From: Lachnospiraceae bacterium
GTDB lineage: Bacteria; Bacillota_A; Clostridia; Lachnospirales; Lachnospiraceae
DNA length: 64,000 nt
Assembly: GCA_017416505.1 (NCBI GenBank)
Contig: JAFQCI010000019.1
Location: 13,179-77,178 of the forward strand
Direction of reading: 5' to 3'
Each line of letters begins with the position of its first letter. The stretch's first letter is position 1. The notes under the pieces are model-generated. The model searched no databases, had not been told where the DNA came from, and saw only the letters and a program-made list of their open reading frames with translations. Below are positions 54,321-63,111 of this stretch, in pieces. Position numbers and translations under genes: made by a program.

Positions 54321-55697
54321 ATGGTATCTAATCTAAAACATAACAAAATAATCTCTGCCACCATAGTCCTTACAGCTGCCGGAGTTCTGACCCGATGTTT
54401 CGGCTTTGTTAATAGAATATTCTTATCCCAGTTAATCGGTGCGAAAGAATTGGGAATTTATCAAATGATTATGCCTATCTATATGGTTGTATATAGCCTG
54501 ACAACCTATGGAATCACTACCTCCTTGACAAAACTAACTGCTAAAATTTTAGCAAAAGGCGGGAAAGAGGATGCACAAAGATTATTAAAAAATGCTACTT
54601 TTCTTACTTTTCTTCTTTCCCTTTTTGCTTTTTTTGTTGTGTTTTTCGGTGCAGATTTTATTTGTACTTACATTCTTGGTGCCAATATGCTTACGAAAAG
54701 CTTAAAAGTCCTATCCTTCTCCTTTTTTCCAGTAGCATTAAAGGGCTGCATTCTGGCTTATTTTTTAGGAATGGAGAAATCAGGAATCCACGCCAGTTCT
54801 CAATTATTTGAGCAGATTTTCCGGGTAGGATGTATTTTTATCTTTGCTTATTTTGTACCATCTATTTCTCATGATGCTTTACTGGCTGTTTACGGTCTTG
54901 TAGCAGGCGAATATATTTCTTTTCTGTTTTCTTATATTTACTTTTTGAAAGACAGAAATAAAAGCAAACTTACAAGCCCTACAAACAGTTCATACGGTAT
55001 GAACTTCCATTCCAAAAAAGAGGTTGGATTTTTCAATTTAATGAAAGAATCCATCCCCATTACTGCAAATAAATTTTGTATTACTTTATTTGCAAGTTTT
55101 GAAGCAATTCTAATTCCTAAAATGTTGTTACTTTACTATGATAACCTACACCTTGCAATGGAAGAATATGGACAATTGAACGGTATGGCTATGCCGTTTT
55201 TACAATTCCCTGCTACCATTACAAATTCCCTTGCCTTAATTTTACTTCCTATCGTATCAAAAGAAGCCTCATTGGAAAAATCCAAGAGACTTCAAAAATT
55301 AACACGATATTGTACTTTTAGCTGCCTTCTCTTAGGCATCCTATGTTCTGTATTTTTTTATTTTACCGGACCTTTTTTAGGTGAATTTGTATTCCATAGT
55401 CTGAACGCTGGAAAAATGATTCGAAGATTATCCTTATTATGTCCATTTTTATATCTTTCTTCTACCATGGGAAGTATTTTAAATGGTTTAAACCGTATGA
55501 CGTCTTCTTTTTTATACCATTTACTTTCCATCGGGTTACGCACCTTTATTATTCTGATTTTTGTACCAGAATACGGTTTAAATGCTTATTTTATAGGAAT
55601 GTTAAGTTCCTCCTTTTTGCATAGCCTGCTGCAATATATGGATATAAAGAAAACTCTGTCAAAGAAAGGGGGGATATCATATAAACTATTAACTTGA
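54321..55697 (+). CDS. SpoVB-like oligosaccharide flippase
   Basis: 458 residues and about 12-14 membrane helices. The MVF/MATE-type polysaccharide transporter family includes SpoVB, MurJ-like and Wzx proteins. LTRCFGFVNRIFLSQLIGAKELGIYQM at the start and NKFCITLFASFEAILIPKML in the middle match SpoVB, which is needed for spore cortex synthesis. Convergent with the gene at 55689, sharing nine bases at the stop codons. Confidence 0.85.
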   Translation: MVSNLKHNKIISATIVLTAAGVLTRCFGFVNRIFLSQLIGAKELGIYQMIMPIYMVVYSLTTYGITTSLTKLTAKILAKGGKEDAQRLLKNATFLTFLLSLFAFFVVFFGADFICTYILGANMLTKSLKVLSFSFFPVALKGCILAYFLGMEKSGIHASSQLFEQIFRVGCIFIFAYFVPSISHDALLAVYGLVAGEYISFLFSYIYFLKDRNKSKLTSPTNSSYGMNFHSKKEVGFFNLMKESIPITANKFCITLFASFEAILIPKMLLLYYDNLHLAMEEYGQLNGMAMPFLQFPATITNSLALILLPIVSKEASLEKSKRLQKLTRYCTFSCLLLGILCSVFFYFTGPFLGEFVFHSLNAGKMIRRLSLLCPFLYLSSTMGSILNGLNRMTSSFLYHLLSIGLRTFIILIFVPEYGLNAYFIGMLSSSFLHSLLQYMDIKKTLSKKGGISYKLLT

Positions 55698-56009
55698 CGT
55701 AGTCTGGGCGGACTCTAAAGCTAATGGAGTGAGCATAATGATTTTCCAATCCCCTCCCGATTTTGAGTAATCAGTCATCATATTACTAATATATTTATGA
55801 TCCATTAAGTAATAAATGCAAAGATAAAACTCTCGTTCTTTCAATCCTAAAGATTTGGCATATTCTAACATCTCTATGCGGATTGCCCAAAAGACTGTTT
55901 CCTTCTTTCTTCCTCTCATTTTTACAGTAGCCAAATATTCCTTTTTTATTTCTGCATGTGTTTTACATAAACTTTGTAAGACCCTGTCACTCTCTTTTAC
56001 AAGATTCAT
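55689..56009 (-). CDS. Hypothetical helical protein downstream of agrD
   Basis: 106 residues, mostly helical, with a basic patch (KMRGRKKET) and a C-terminal tail. No signal peptide or membrane segment. It lies 24 bases past the first agrD, so it may be the last gene of that agr operon. Not recognised. A small regulator is possible but unsupported. Confidence 0.5.
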   Translation of the reverse strand: MNLVKESDRVLQSLCKTHAEIKKEYLATVKMRGRKKETVFWAIRIEMLEYAKSLGLKEREFYLCIYYLMDHKYISNMMTDYSKSGGDWKIIMLTPLALESAQTTSS

Positions 56010-56033
56010 TCTAAAGCAATCCCTTCTTAAAAT

Positions 56034-56183
56034 TTATTTATCCTTGTTTTTTAAAGGTCGCTTTGGCTGATGCACAAATCCTCCACATAATGGTGGCCAT
56101 ATAATTGCATTTTTCTTCACTTCCACCTCTAATACTTTAGTAATCATATTCAAAATACCTTTTTCTTCTAAATTCTTTTTCAT
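56034..56183 (-). CDS. agrD: AgrD-like thiolactone peptide precursor 1
   Basis: 49 residues, GGAGG before ATG 56181-56183. An amphipathic N-terminal helix (KKNLEEKGILNMITKVLEVE), then IIWPPLCGGFVHQPKRP and a charged tail. The Cys followed by four small/hydrophobic residues and then HQPKRP matches clostridial AgrD, where AgrB removes the tail and closes a ring between Cys33 and residue 37: predicted ring C-G-G-F-V. It starts just after the agrB stop. Confidence 0.8.
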   Translation of the reverse strand: MKKNLEEKGILNMITKVLEVEVKKNAIIWPPLCGGFVHQPKRPLKNKDK

Positions 56184-56184
56184 C

Positions 56185-56763
56185 TTATAATACCTCCTGC
56201 TTTTTCACTTTTGCTATTAACAATAAAATTGCACTTAATATTATTGCAAATGCCATAAAAACAATAATACCACTGTCAGCTTTTAAAACATCCAATATCC
56301 ATAACATGATACCTTCCAAAATAACAACCAGTCTGGATGCATTTTTACTTGCTTCATACTCTTCTAAATTCCACTGCATATTTGGATGATTAACTGCTCC
56401 AATTACTAAAAATATCAGAATTGAAACCGCTAGTAAAATATATGTTAAATTAATTTTCTCTACCATAATAGGATATAAAAAAATTACAAAACACATATAT
56501 ATACCAACTGTTAATACAAGGCATTTTCCAAAAGTATCTGCATGAAATCCTCCGCTTCTTCTTTTTATTGCCAAAAGAAAAATTAAAAATAATATTGTTG
56601 GAATAGTTTTTTGAAATAATATACTTAAAATCAAAACAATAGATATTGATATCCATTTTTCCATAAGCATTATCATTGCATACACATAATCGTCTTTCTC
56701 ATTTTTTTTAATGTGTTGATGACTTATTAAACTATCCACAATTTTCTCGGCAATTTTTTCCAA
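56185..56763 (-). CDS. agrB: AgrB-like peptide-processing membrane protease 1
   Basis: 192 residues, TTG start at 56761-56763 behind GGAGGTGAT. Four to six membrane helices. AgrB cysteine protease residues: H74 and C81 in GGFHADTFGKC. It cleaves the AgrD C-terminal tail and forms the thiolactone. Overlaps nothing but sits only a base from agrD1 and 97 bases after... the kinase terminator region holds the 20-bp repeats upstream. Order B then D. Confidence 0.9.
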   Translation of the reverse strand: MEKIAEKIVDSLISHQHIKKNEKDDYVYAMIMLMEKWISISIVLILSILFQKTIPTILFLIFLLAIKRRSGGFHADTFGKCLVLTVGIYMCFVIFLYPIMVEKINLTYILLAVSILIFLVIGAVNHPNMQWNLEEYEASKNASRLVVILEGIMLWILDVLKADSGIIVFMAFAIILSAILLLIAKVKKQEVL

Positions 56764-56818
56764 TTTTCATCACCTCCATCCACATAATAACAATTCAAAT
56801 TCTAAATTCAATCCAAAC

Positions 56819-56854
56819 AGCAGAATTAGAAATAATATAGCAGAATTGGAAATA
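56819..56854 (-). promoter_or_regulatory. 20-bp-period direct repeat upstream of agrB1
   Basis: AGCAGAATTAGAAATA (56819-56834) and AGCAGAATTGGAAATA (56839-56854), 15/16 identical, period 20. LytTR response regulators such as AgrA bind direct repeats about two helical turns apart, so this is a candidate operator. Downstream on the minus strand, TTGAAT, a 16-bp spacer and TATTAT may be the promoter. Confidence 0.6.
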
Positions 56855-56858
56855 AAAA

Positions 56859-56900
56859 AAAGATATATGAAACAATATTTACAAAATTTCATATATCTTT
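56859..56900. terminator. Terminator after the first agr kinase gene
   Basis: AAAGATATATGAAA (56859-56872) and TTTCATATATCTTT (56887-56900) form a perfect 14-bp stem, immediately after the kinase stop codon (56901-56903), with an eight-base U-run on the minus strand. It separates kinase and agrBD transcripts. Confidence 0.85.
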
Positions 56901-58187
56901 TTAATTTGGAATCAATATAAAAAAAGAGAACATGTCTTCATCATAATCTATAACATATTTTCCATCATATCGTTCTATCACTTCAACCACATTTTCAATC
57001 CCGAATCCATGTTCCTCTACATCATCTTTTAAAGTAACAAATTTTCCATTATTTCTGATTGGTTGATTCGAACAACTATTTTTTACAGAAATAATAATTT
57101 GATTATTTTCCAAAACAAATTTTAATTTTATCAATTTATTTTCACATTTCATACAAGCCTCTAACGCATTATTTAAAAGATTTGCTAAAATAGCAACGAT
57201 ATCAGTGTCTGATAATTTCATTTCTGACAAATCGTTCACTTTTAATACAAATACCACCCCTGCATCAATGGCTTCTCTATATTTTGTATTTAAAACCGCA
57301 TTGACAATAACATGATTTGTATCTACCATATCCATGCTAAGCTTTAATGATTTATCTACTTTTTCTATGTAATCATTTAACTCTTTATACTTCTGATTCT
57401 TTGCTAATGAAAGGATACATGCTATTTGATTTTTAAACTCATGTGTTATTTTTCTCTGCTTTTCTAAATTTTCTGAAACAGAATAATACATTTTTGTTTC
57501 ATTTATCATTTTTTCTCTCAAAAGCTTTTCATTTCTTATAATAGTTTCTCTTTGCAAAATATCATTTACCAAATAAAATACAACAATATTCATGCCTGCC
57601 ATCCCTAACGCAACATATAGCAAAAAATCATCCTGTTGCATATTTTCCAAAATATCATATTTTAACATAATTGCAGTCAGTGAAATAATTGTAATAAGAG
57701 GAACAATTAACATTCTAATCCACTCTAAATCAGTCAACATATCGCTTGACTTATGTCCAATGTTTCTTTTTATAATTAAAATCATGATCAGCAACGTCAT
57801 CTTACAAATAATAGAAACTAACATTGAAACATTCTCTGACTGAGACACTTCAACAGAAAAACTAGGAAACATTTTCCCTATAATTAGTATTGTAGAAGCA
57901 TCTGCCACTAATACCAAGCCCTGATATAATATTGTTAATATAAATATTTTCCTGTATTGAGCATCAAATAATAAATACATTGCAATAGACAAAATAAAAA
58001 TAATAAAGAATTGCTTCAACCATAAATATTCATAAAATATATAAGTAATTAAATAATATATTATTATGAAACCTATAAAAAACAATTTCCTATTATTTTT
58101 CTTTTTATTAATAAAAGCTTCTAGTAAGAATTTACAACAAAAAATTTCCCAAACAACCAGGAAAATACTATATATATAAATGAACAA
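56901..58187 (-). CDS. AgrC-like GHKL sensor kinase 1
   Basis: 428 residues; TTG start at 58185-58187 directly after the regulator's TGA. Six or so membrane helices (about 1-215) sense the peptide; the dimerisation helix has ITHEFKNQ with H249 as phospho-acceptor; the GHKL ATPase shows NLLNNALEAC, then HGFGIENVVEV. Translationally coupled to the regulator at 58188. Expected ligand: the AgrD1 peptide, whose genes follow it. Confidence 0.88.
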   Translation of the reverse strand: MFIYIYSIFLVVWEIFCCKFLLEAFINKKKNNRKLFFIGFIIIYYLITYIFYEYLWLKQFFIIFILSIAMYLLFDAQYRKIFILTILYQGLVLVADASTILIIGKMFPSFSVEVSQSENVSMLVSIICKMTLLIMILIIKRNIGHKSSDMLTDLEWIRMLIVPLITIISLTAIMLKYDILENMQQDDFLLYVALGMAGMNIVVFYLVNDILQRETIIRNEKLLREKMINETKMYYSVSENLEKQRKITHEFKNQIACILSLAKNQKYKELNDYIEKVDKSLKLSMDMVDTNHVIVNAVLNTKYREAIDAGVVFVLKVNDLSEMKLSDTDIVAILANLLNNALEACMKCENKLIKLKFVLENNQIIISVKNSCSNQPIRNNGKFVTLKDDVEEHGFGIENVVEVIERYDGKYVIDYDEDMFSFFILIPN

Positions 58188-58913
58188 TCAAAAGTCTCCT
58201 CTCATTTTTATATATTTCATTTCAGTATCCTTATAATACTTTTTCGAAATACTAACTTCTATTCCATTTAACAATACTACTTTATAGCGCTCAACAGACT
58301 TTACATATTTCATATTAACTAAAAAACTTTGATGGGTGCGGCAAAAACCAAACTGTTTGAAATTATTTTCAATACAATCCAATTTATCATACATACAATA
58401 TTCTTCTATCCGATTACCTATAACAAAAAAAATAACTTTATGTAGTCTACTTTCTACATACAAGATCCTATCAACTGCCAAATTTACTTTTTCATTTGAA
58501 AAATCAATTGTATATTGCATTTCTTCATAATTCATTTTTTTAATAACTGTATCCAAACACTCTTGCATCGTACTTACAAGATTACTGTCTTCTTTTAAAA
58601 TATAACGAACTGCATCTACTTTATAACCTTCTAATGAATATGTGATATAAGCTGTTATAAAAATGATATAAACATCAGTCGACAATCTCCTTATTTCTTG
58701 AGCTGTTGCTATTCCATCCATTTTCTTCATATTAATATCTAAAAACACCATATCATAATCTATTTTATTTGAACAATTCGCAAAAATTTCTTCTCCTGAT
58801 TTGTAACAATCAACGACACAGTCATAATTTCGTGTAGTCATGTATTTCAAAATAATTGATTTTATTTTCATTCTAAAATATTTTTCATCATCACATACTG
58901 CAATTTTTAGCAC
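58188..58913 (-). CDS. LytTR response regulator 1 (AgrA-like)
   Basis: About 241 residues from GTG 58911-58913, which has AAGGAGGAGG upstream; the longer frame runs through the hairpin. Receiver domain: AVCDDE (acidic pocket), FLDINMKKMDG with the phospho-acceptor aspartate (about residue 59). LytTR DNA-binding domain from about residue 140, including RTHQSFLVNMKYV. Candidate target: the repeats at 56819. Confidence 0.9.
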   Translation of the reverse strand: MLKIAVCDDEKYFRMKIKSIILKYMTTRNYDCVVDCYKSGEEIFANCSNKIDYDMVFLDINMKKMDGIATAQEIRRLSTDVYIIFITAYITYSLEGYKVDAVRYILKEDSNLVSTMQECLDTVIKKMNYEEMQYTIDFSNEKVNLAVDRILYVESRLHKVIFFVIGNRIEEYCMYDKLDCIENNFKQFGFCRTHQSFLVNMKYVKSVERYKVVLLNGIEVSISKKYYKDTEMKYIKMRGDF

Positions 58914-58930
58914 AAAACCTCCTCCTTTTT

Positions 58931-58962
58931 GCTTCAAGAATGCAAACGACATTCTTGAAGCT
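58931..58962 (-). other. 12-bp hairpin in the leader of regulator 1
   Basis: GCTTCAAGAATG and CATTCTTGAAGC pair exactly around a seven-base loop, just before the AAGGAGGAGG site of regulator 1 on the minus strand. No U-run. It lies between agrB2 and regulator 1 and could be a processing or translation-control element. Confidence 0.5.
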
Positions 58963-58984
58963 TAAATTAAGCAATTAAACCTAC

Positions 58985-59551
58985 TCAATCAAAATTCTGC
59001 ATTACTTTTCCTAAAATCATCAATAATGCTTCCATTGCAACACTGGATATCAAGAAACCCCCTATCTGACTAAAAGATGTTATCAATATTAATATTATAA
59101 TCATATTTATAATAAACAACATTATTATAGATTGTCTTCGAAAATCTCGCGTTTCTAATGAATCTAATCTCCTATTTTCATTATCAATCGGTGCAAGAAT
59201 AAAGATGATGATATCTGCAACTATAAGAACTATAATATTCAGCCAACAAGTTTTCTCCAAATCATTCCACATACACATAATGAAAACGATGCAACAAGAA
59301 AATATGTAACATCCAACTCTAGTTTTTGCATGATATCCTCCTGCTTTTTTTCTCAACAATATAAGTAAACATCCACTAAACAATAATGATATCGCTTCAT
59401 TTAGTAAAATCCCAATTAGTAAATAGGACAATATATGAATGAATTTTAAACATGCACATTCTAAACCAAAACGATATACTTCAATATCTTCCTTCTTTAT
59501 AAAATTTCTAGATACCATTTGTGTTACAATATGCTCAATAAATCGTTCCAT
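58985..59551 (-). CDS. agrB: AgrB-like peptide-processing membrane protease 2
   Basis: 188 residues. Membrane helices and the AgrB residues H74 and C81 in GGYHAKTRVGC, at the same positions as in AgrB1. The C-terminal halves of the two differ strongly, consistent with different peptide substrates. It follows agrD2 by two bases (order D then B, opposite to the first system). Confidence 0.9.
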   Translation of the reverse strand: MERFIEHIVTQMVSRNFIKKEDIEVYRFGLECACLKFIHILSYLLIGILLNEAISLLFSGCLLILLRKKAGGYHAKTRVGCYIFSCCIVFIMCMWNDLEKTCWLNIIVLIVADIIIFILAPIDNENRRLDSLETRDFRRQSIIMLFIINMIIILILITSFSQIGGFLISSVAMEALLMILGKVMQNFD

Positions 59552-59553
59552 TT

Positions 59554-59706
59554 TTACACGTTATTTTGTTTTTTTAACTCACATACTTTTTTAGGCATTT
59601 GTGGCTGATAACCCAAAAACAAACATGCTGAATTAGTTTCTTTTTTTGCATTCGAAACAGCTACATTTGCAATTAACTTCAATGTTACATCACTAAGTTT
59701 TTTCAT
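59554..59706 (-). CDS. agrD: AgrD-like thiolactone peptide precursor 2
   Basis: 50 residues from ATG 59704-59706 behind GGAGGG. Amphipathic N-terminus (LSDVTLKLIANVAVSNAKK), then NSACLFLGYQPQMPKKV. Cys28-L-F-L-G before YQPQMP fits the clostridial AgrD pattern, so the predicted ring is C-L-F-L-G. A second cysteine (C42) in the removed tail is unusual. Confidence 0.85.
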   Translation of the reverse strand: MKKLSDVTLKLIANVAVSNAKKETNSACLFLGYQPQMPKKVCELKKQNNV

Positions 59707-59765
59707 AATTAGACCCTCCTTTCACCATTATTATCATAGATTGCAATAAAATTTTCTACCTCATC

Positions 59766-59792
59766 TGCACGAAGTAAAGATTTTTTGCACGA
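59766..59792 (-). promoter_or_regulatory. 20-bp-period direct repeat upstream of agrD2
   Basis: TGCACGA at 59766-59772 and 59786-59792 (minus: TCGTGCA), period 20, in the 137-base gap before agrD2. The placement mirrors the repeats upstream of agrB1 but the sequence differs. A TATGAT box follows on the minus strand near 59730. Confidence 0.55.
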
Positions 59793-59814
59793 GATACGAT
59801 TTTTCTCTGAAAAA

Positions 59815-59844
59815 ACAAGAAAAAAAGAGCATTTTCTGCTCTTT
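59815..59844 (-). terminator. Terminator after the second agr kinase gene
   Basis: AAAGAGCA (59824-59831) and TGCTCTTT (59837-59844) form an 8-bp stem touching the kinase stop codon, followed by a U-run on the minus strand. As in the first system, it isolates the kinase from the peptide genes. Confidence 0.82.
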
Positions 59845-61136
59845 CAAATGTTAAGAAATAACTGTACAATAAATTTATTGTCTTCCCATTTAAATTTAAT
59901 ATCCCCATCATATTTTTCAATGCTACGTCGTACATTTAGTATTCCGATTCCTCTGTCTTTTCCCTTATCAGATACTGGCATTCCATTTTTCCATTTTACA
60001 CAATTACTACTATTTTCAATCGTAACTGAAATCATTTGATGATAAGAACTAATTTTTATAAGTATTATTCTACTTCCATTTACTTTCTCAGCAGCCTCAA
60101 TGGAGTTATCTAATAAATTTCCAAATATAGTAGTAACATCTATTGATTCAATATATTTTAAATCAACATTATCTATCTTTACAGAAAAAACAATATCTTT
60201 TTCTTTCATAATTGCATATTTATCCGTCAATAAAATATCTAAAATAGGATTTCCTGTATATCTCACTGGTATTAACGGTTTCAATGTATCATTGATTTTT
60301 TTAGTATATTCCGTAGCCATTTTCCCTTGATTGGATAAATACAATTCTTCAATTGCCTTTATATGCTTATTAACATCATGTAATATTTGAATTGTTGCAT
60401 TATACTTTTCCGTTTGAGTTAAATAGTATTCATATTGCAAACTAGCTTGCTGCTCTAAAATTTTCACTTCATTTTCATAAAAACTCTTCTCATTTGCCAT
60501 TTTAATAAAATATAGCAAATATAAATCTGCCAATACAATACAACCCATATTTACAGCCCATAAATAGCTTGTTTTTCCTTCCATAAAACTTTCTGCAATT
60601 AATAACATATTTATAAAACTATATACAAAAACTATTGTATAAACAGAATATTGCGTTTTTGAAGGTGGAATATTTTTCTTCCTCATCAAACGACTAAAAG
60701 CAATATAGTACAGAAAAATCAATATAATTTTTGAAAATGCAACTTCAAGACAATGAAGCATTACTTCATCAACAACATTAATATGTATTATCTGCAAAAT
60801 CCATTGTATTAGAATTACTCCTAAAGATTCACAAACACTCAAGCACAATACCAATGCTTCACATTCCAAAATTCTTCTTATTGGTTTTCCTGAATCTTCA
60901 AAATATAAGAAAAATGCGCATACACCTACCATTATAATCCATGATAATAAATTTAAAATTGCATTACTCAACATATTTATTGTTGTAAAAAATATTATCA
61001 GTGCTACTTTAATTACAATATATAAATATTGACTCTTAAAGTTTCGTTGATATCTTTCATTCATAAACTGAAAAAAAATCGAAATTATAATAAAACACGA
61101 AAGAGCACTGCAAAGACTAAGCAATATTGTATCCAT
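59844..61136 (-). CDS. AgrC-like GHKL sensor kinase 2
   Basis: 430 residues. Six or seven membrane helices (about 1-215), coiled linker, phospho-acceptor H253 in ILHDVNKHIKAIEELY (the 'HD-N' variant common in AgrC-type kinases), N box LLDNSIEAA, and G box KGKDRGIGILNVRRS. Likely reads the AgrD2 peptide. It lies 52 bases after the second regulator gene. Confidence 0.88.
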   Translation of the reverse strand: MDTILLSLCSALSCFIIISIFFQFMNERYQRNFKSQYLYIVIKVALIIFFTTINMLSNAILNLLSWIIMVGVCAFFLYFEDSGKPIRRILECEALVLCLSVCESLGVILIQWILQIIHINVVDEVMLHCLEVAFSKIILIFLYYIAFSRLMRKKNIPPSKTQYSVYTIVFVYSFINMLLIAESFMEGKTSYLWAVNMGCIVLADLYLLYFIKMANEKSFYENEVKILEQQASLQYEYYLTQTEKYNATIQILHDVNKHIKAIEELYLSNQGKMATEYTKKINDTLKPLIPVRYTGNPILDILLTDKYAIMKEKDIVFSVKIDNVDLKYIESIDVTTIFGNLLDNSIEAAEKVNGSRIILIKISSYHQMISVTIENSSNCVKWKNGMPVSDKGKDRGIGILNVRRSIEKYDGDIKFKWEDNKFIVQLFLNI

Positions 61137-61188
61137 CTTTTATACCTCTGTAGCTTTATAATAACAACATTGTTTTTTGCTATTACTA

Positions 61189-61941
61189 TTAATTATATAA
61201 ACCTTCTGTCATATGTAAAAAATCATTAAGCATTTCTCTAAATTTAATAACCCGCTTCTGCGCTAACGGTAACACCATCCCATTATCCATATAAACGTTA
61301 TATCCTTTAATTTTAACAACATGATGAAAATTTACCAAGCATCCTCTACAATTAACTGCAAATCCAAAATCTTTTAACTCATCAACCAAACTATCCATGA
61401 CATATGTAAATTCATACGTATATTCCGCAAGTACAATCATAATTCTTCGAGTTGTTTTAATATATTCAAAATAAAGAATATCCTTTATCTTTAATTTAAC
61501 AGCCGCATGTTCTTTTCCGTCACTATCAGTAACTCTATAAAATATTTTCTCAAAACTACCTTTTTTACGATTAATTTCATCTATAATTTCCATCAACTGA
61601 GATTCCAATTTAATTATCTCTATGGGTTTACATAAAAAAGAAAAAGCATGCACTTCATTAATGGCCTGCATACAAAACTGTTCAAAATTTGTAGTATAAA
61701 TCACCTTAGAATTTGCAAATTGAGCTTTCAATTTAATTCCAAGTTCAATCCCATTCATTTCCTCCATTGATATATCTAATATTCCAATATCCAACTGTTT
61801 AATTTCCTGCAACATTTCATTAGCTGACAAATATTTCTGCAATTCATAATCTATATTATTTTTTGTAAGAATATCATTGATTATATCTGAAAGTTTATTT
61901 AAATCATCCTTATCATCATCACAAACAGCTATATACAACAT
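61189..61941 (-). CDS. LytTR response regulator 2 (AgrA-like)
   Basis: 250 residues. Receiver domain with AVCDDDKDD at the start, D56 in GILDISMEEMNG, and FLCKPIE with the conserved lysine. LytTR domain from about residue 145, including NCRGCLVNFHHVVKIKGYNV. First gene of the second agr system; upstream (61970-62010) TATGATAATATATTATAAG is a weak promoter-like stretch. Confidence 0.9.
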   Translation of the reverse strand: MLYIAVCDDDKDDLNKLSDIINDILTKNNIDYELQKYLSANEMLQEIKQLDIGILDISMEEMNGIELGIKLKAQFANSKVIYTTNFEQFCMQAINEVHAFSFLCKPIEIIKLESQLMEIIDEINRKKGSFEKIFYRVTDSDGKEHAAVKLKIKDILYFEYIKTTRRIMIVLAEYTYEFTYVMDSLVDELKDFGFAVNCRGCLVNFHHVVKIKGYNVYMDNGMVLPLAQKRVIKFREMLNDFLHMTEGLYN

Positions 61942-62137
61942 TCTAAATTATCTCCATTCCTTACGCTCCATTCTTATTAAAAATAAACTCCCTTATAATA
62001 TATTATCATAAACTTAATTCTATTTCTATCTCCACCTTCATAATAATTCTAAGCTTATATAAACTTAGAGAAACGTACATCTACAAAAAGCCGTTGATAA
62101 TATTTCCAACAAACGTCAGACATAAAAACCAAAACAA

Positions 62138-62214
62138 AAGCACCTTCAAAAGAATTGAGGTGACCCCAAAAAATCTAACTTTTTGGGGTCATCTCATTCC
62201 TTCCGTTGGTGCTT
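62138..62214. terminator. Nested double-hairpin terminator, left flank of the PIN cassette
   Basis: Outer stem AAGCACC (62138-62144) with GGTGCTT (62208-62214); inner stem GAGGTGACCCCAAAAA (62157-62172) with TTTTTGGGGTCATCTC (62180-62195). The outer sequence matches the terminator at 63234-63279, as if the inner palindrome were inserted in its loop. It ends the PIN-toxin transcript. Confidence 0.75.
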
Positions 62215-62222
62215 CTCTTGTT

Positions 62223-62636
62223 TTATAGCTTTAAATAATCCTTTGGCTCGATTGCCTTTACTTCCGATGCGGTATAATCAGAAACATTTCTTGTCACAAT
62301 ATAATCTGCTCCATATGACTTAGCACATTCCATTTGCAAGCAATCCTCAAATTCTGAAAAATCTTCGTTTGAAAGCCCAGCCAATAATTCAGCCTTATCA
62401 ATCCCCTCTACATCGAAAATTAAACATAGATTAGATAATACCTCTCTGCGTTCCTTTGCACTGTAATCCTTCCTTAATATAAAAAATATATTAGTGATTG
62501 AATGAGCTGCGATACAACCTTTTATTTTTCCATCTGCACAAGATAAAATAACTTCTTTCGCATCTGCAAAAAACGGTTCACGTTCCAAAAGGTAATCTAT
62601 TAAAACATTTGTATCAATCAGAATCTTATTTACCAT
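62223..62636 (-). CDS. PIN-domain toxin (VapC-like RNase)
   Basis: 137 residues. ILIDTNVLIDYLL has the first PIN aspartate (D8) and the T-N pair; FEDCLQ carries a central acidic residue; the end has ADYIVTRNVSDY with the last acidic residue. VapC toxins cut tRNA or rRNA. It overlaps the upstream small gene by 11 bases, the usual antitoxin-toxin coupling. Confidence 0.85.
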   Translation of the reverse strand: MVNKILIDTNVLIDYLLEREPFFADAKEVILSCADGKIKGCIAAHSITNIFFILRKDYSAKERREVLSNLCLIFDVEGIDKAELLAGLSNEDFSEFEDCLQMECAKSYGADYIVTRNVSDYTASEVKAIEPKDYLKL

Positions 62637-62850
62637 ACTTTTCTTCCCTATAAGAAGCTAATTCTGCCTTATCATCTGTAACAGTTCCCTTTCTGCGTAA
62701 CTGTTCCAATCTTGCAAATGCTTCTTTCCTTTCTGAACTAGTATCACTATATAAGCCATTAACACCTTGCATTATCTGAATAATAAAACTCAGCTTATCT
62801 TCTGGTAATTTTTCCAATTCCATTATTGCACTCTGTCTTAAAGCTGTCAT
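62626..62850 (-). CDS. Antitoxin partner of the PIN-domain toxin
   Basis: About 74 residues from ATG 62848-62850, eight bases after AGGAGG. MTALRQSAIMELEKLPEDKL resembles short antitoxins with an N-terminal strand-helix that occur with PIN toxins (DUF2281-like). The C-terminal half is charged, and it overlaps the toxin start. The DNA-binding type is not certain. Confidence 0.7.
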   Translation of the reverse strand: MTALRQSAIMELEKLPEDKLSFIIQIMQGVNGLYSDTSSERKEAFARLEQLRRKGTVTDDKAELASYREEKYGK

Positions 62851-62862
62851 AAGGCACACCTC

Positions 62863-63111
62863 CTATTTCTCATCATTATCCTTACTTTGCTTATTCTGTT
62901 CTCGTATACTAACAATCTCAATTCCCATATCCTTTTCATGAGGAGAAATAACCAACTGATTCACACTCAAACCTTTCTTTTTTGCATGTTTTTTGATAGG
63001 TTCAAGATATTCCTCTGAGACTCTCAATTTTATATCTTGAATTTTTTTCATGTATTCTTTCAAACTGCCTTTTTGTTTTTTAGTTGCAGTAGCCAACATT
63101 GTACCATACAT
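62863..63111 (-). CDS. Ribbon-helix-helix-like small protein
   Basis: 82 residues. KIQDIKLRVSEEYLEPIKKHAKKKGLSVNQLVI has the strand-helix-helix pattern of Arc-type DNA-binding proteins often encoded near toxin-antitoxin pairs. The start is uncertain; ATG 63099 is an alternative and neither has a strong ribosome site. It precedes the antitoxin by 12 bases and may regulate the cassette or be part of another pair. Confidence 0.5.
   Translation of the reverse strand: MYGTMLATATKKQKGSLKEYMKKIQDIKLRVSEEYLEPIKKHAKKKGLSVNQLVISPHEKDMGIEIVSIREQNKQSKDNDEK

Noticed and set aside
54269..54364. N-terminal extension of the cysteine desulfurase
   Set aside because: Runs across the divergent flippase start; the family begins at MSPYIYLDYAATTP.
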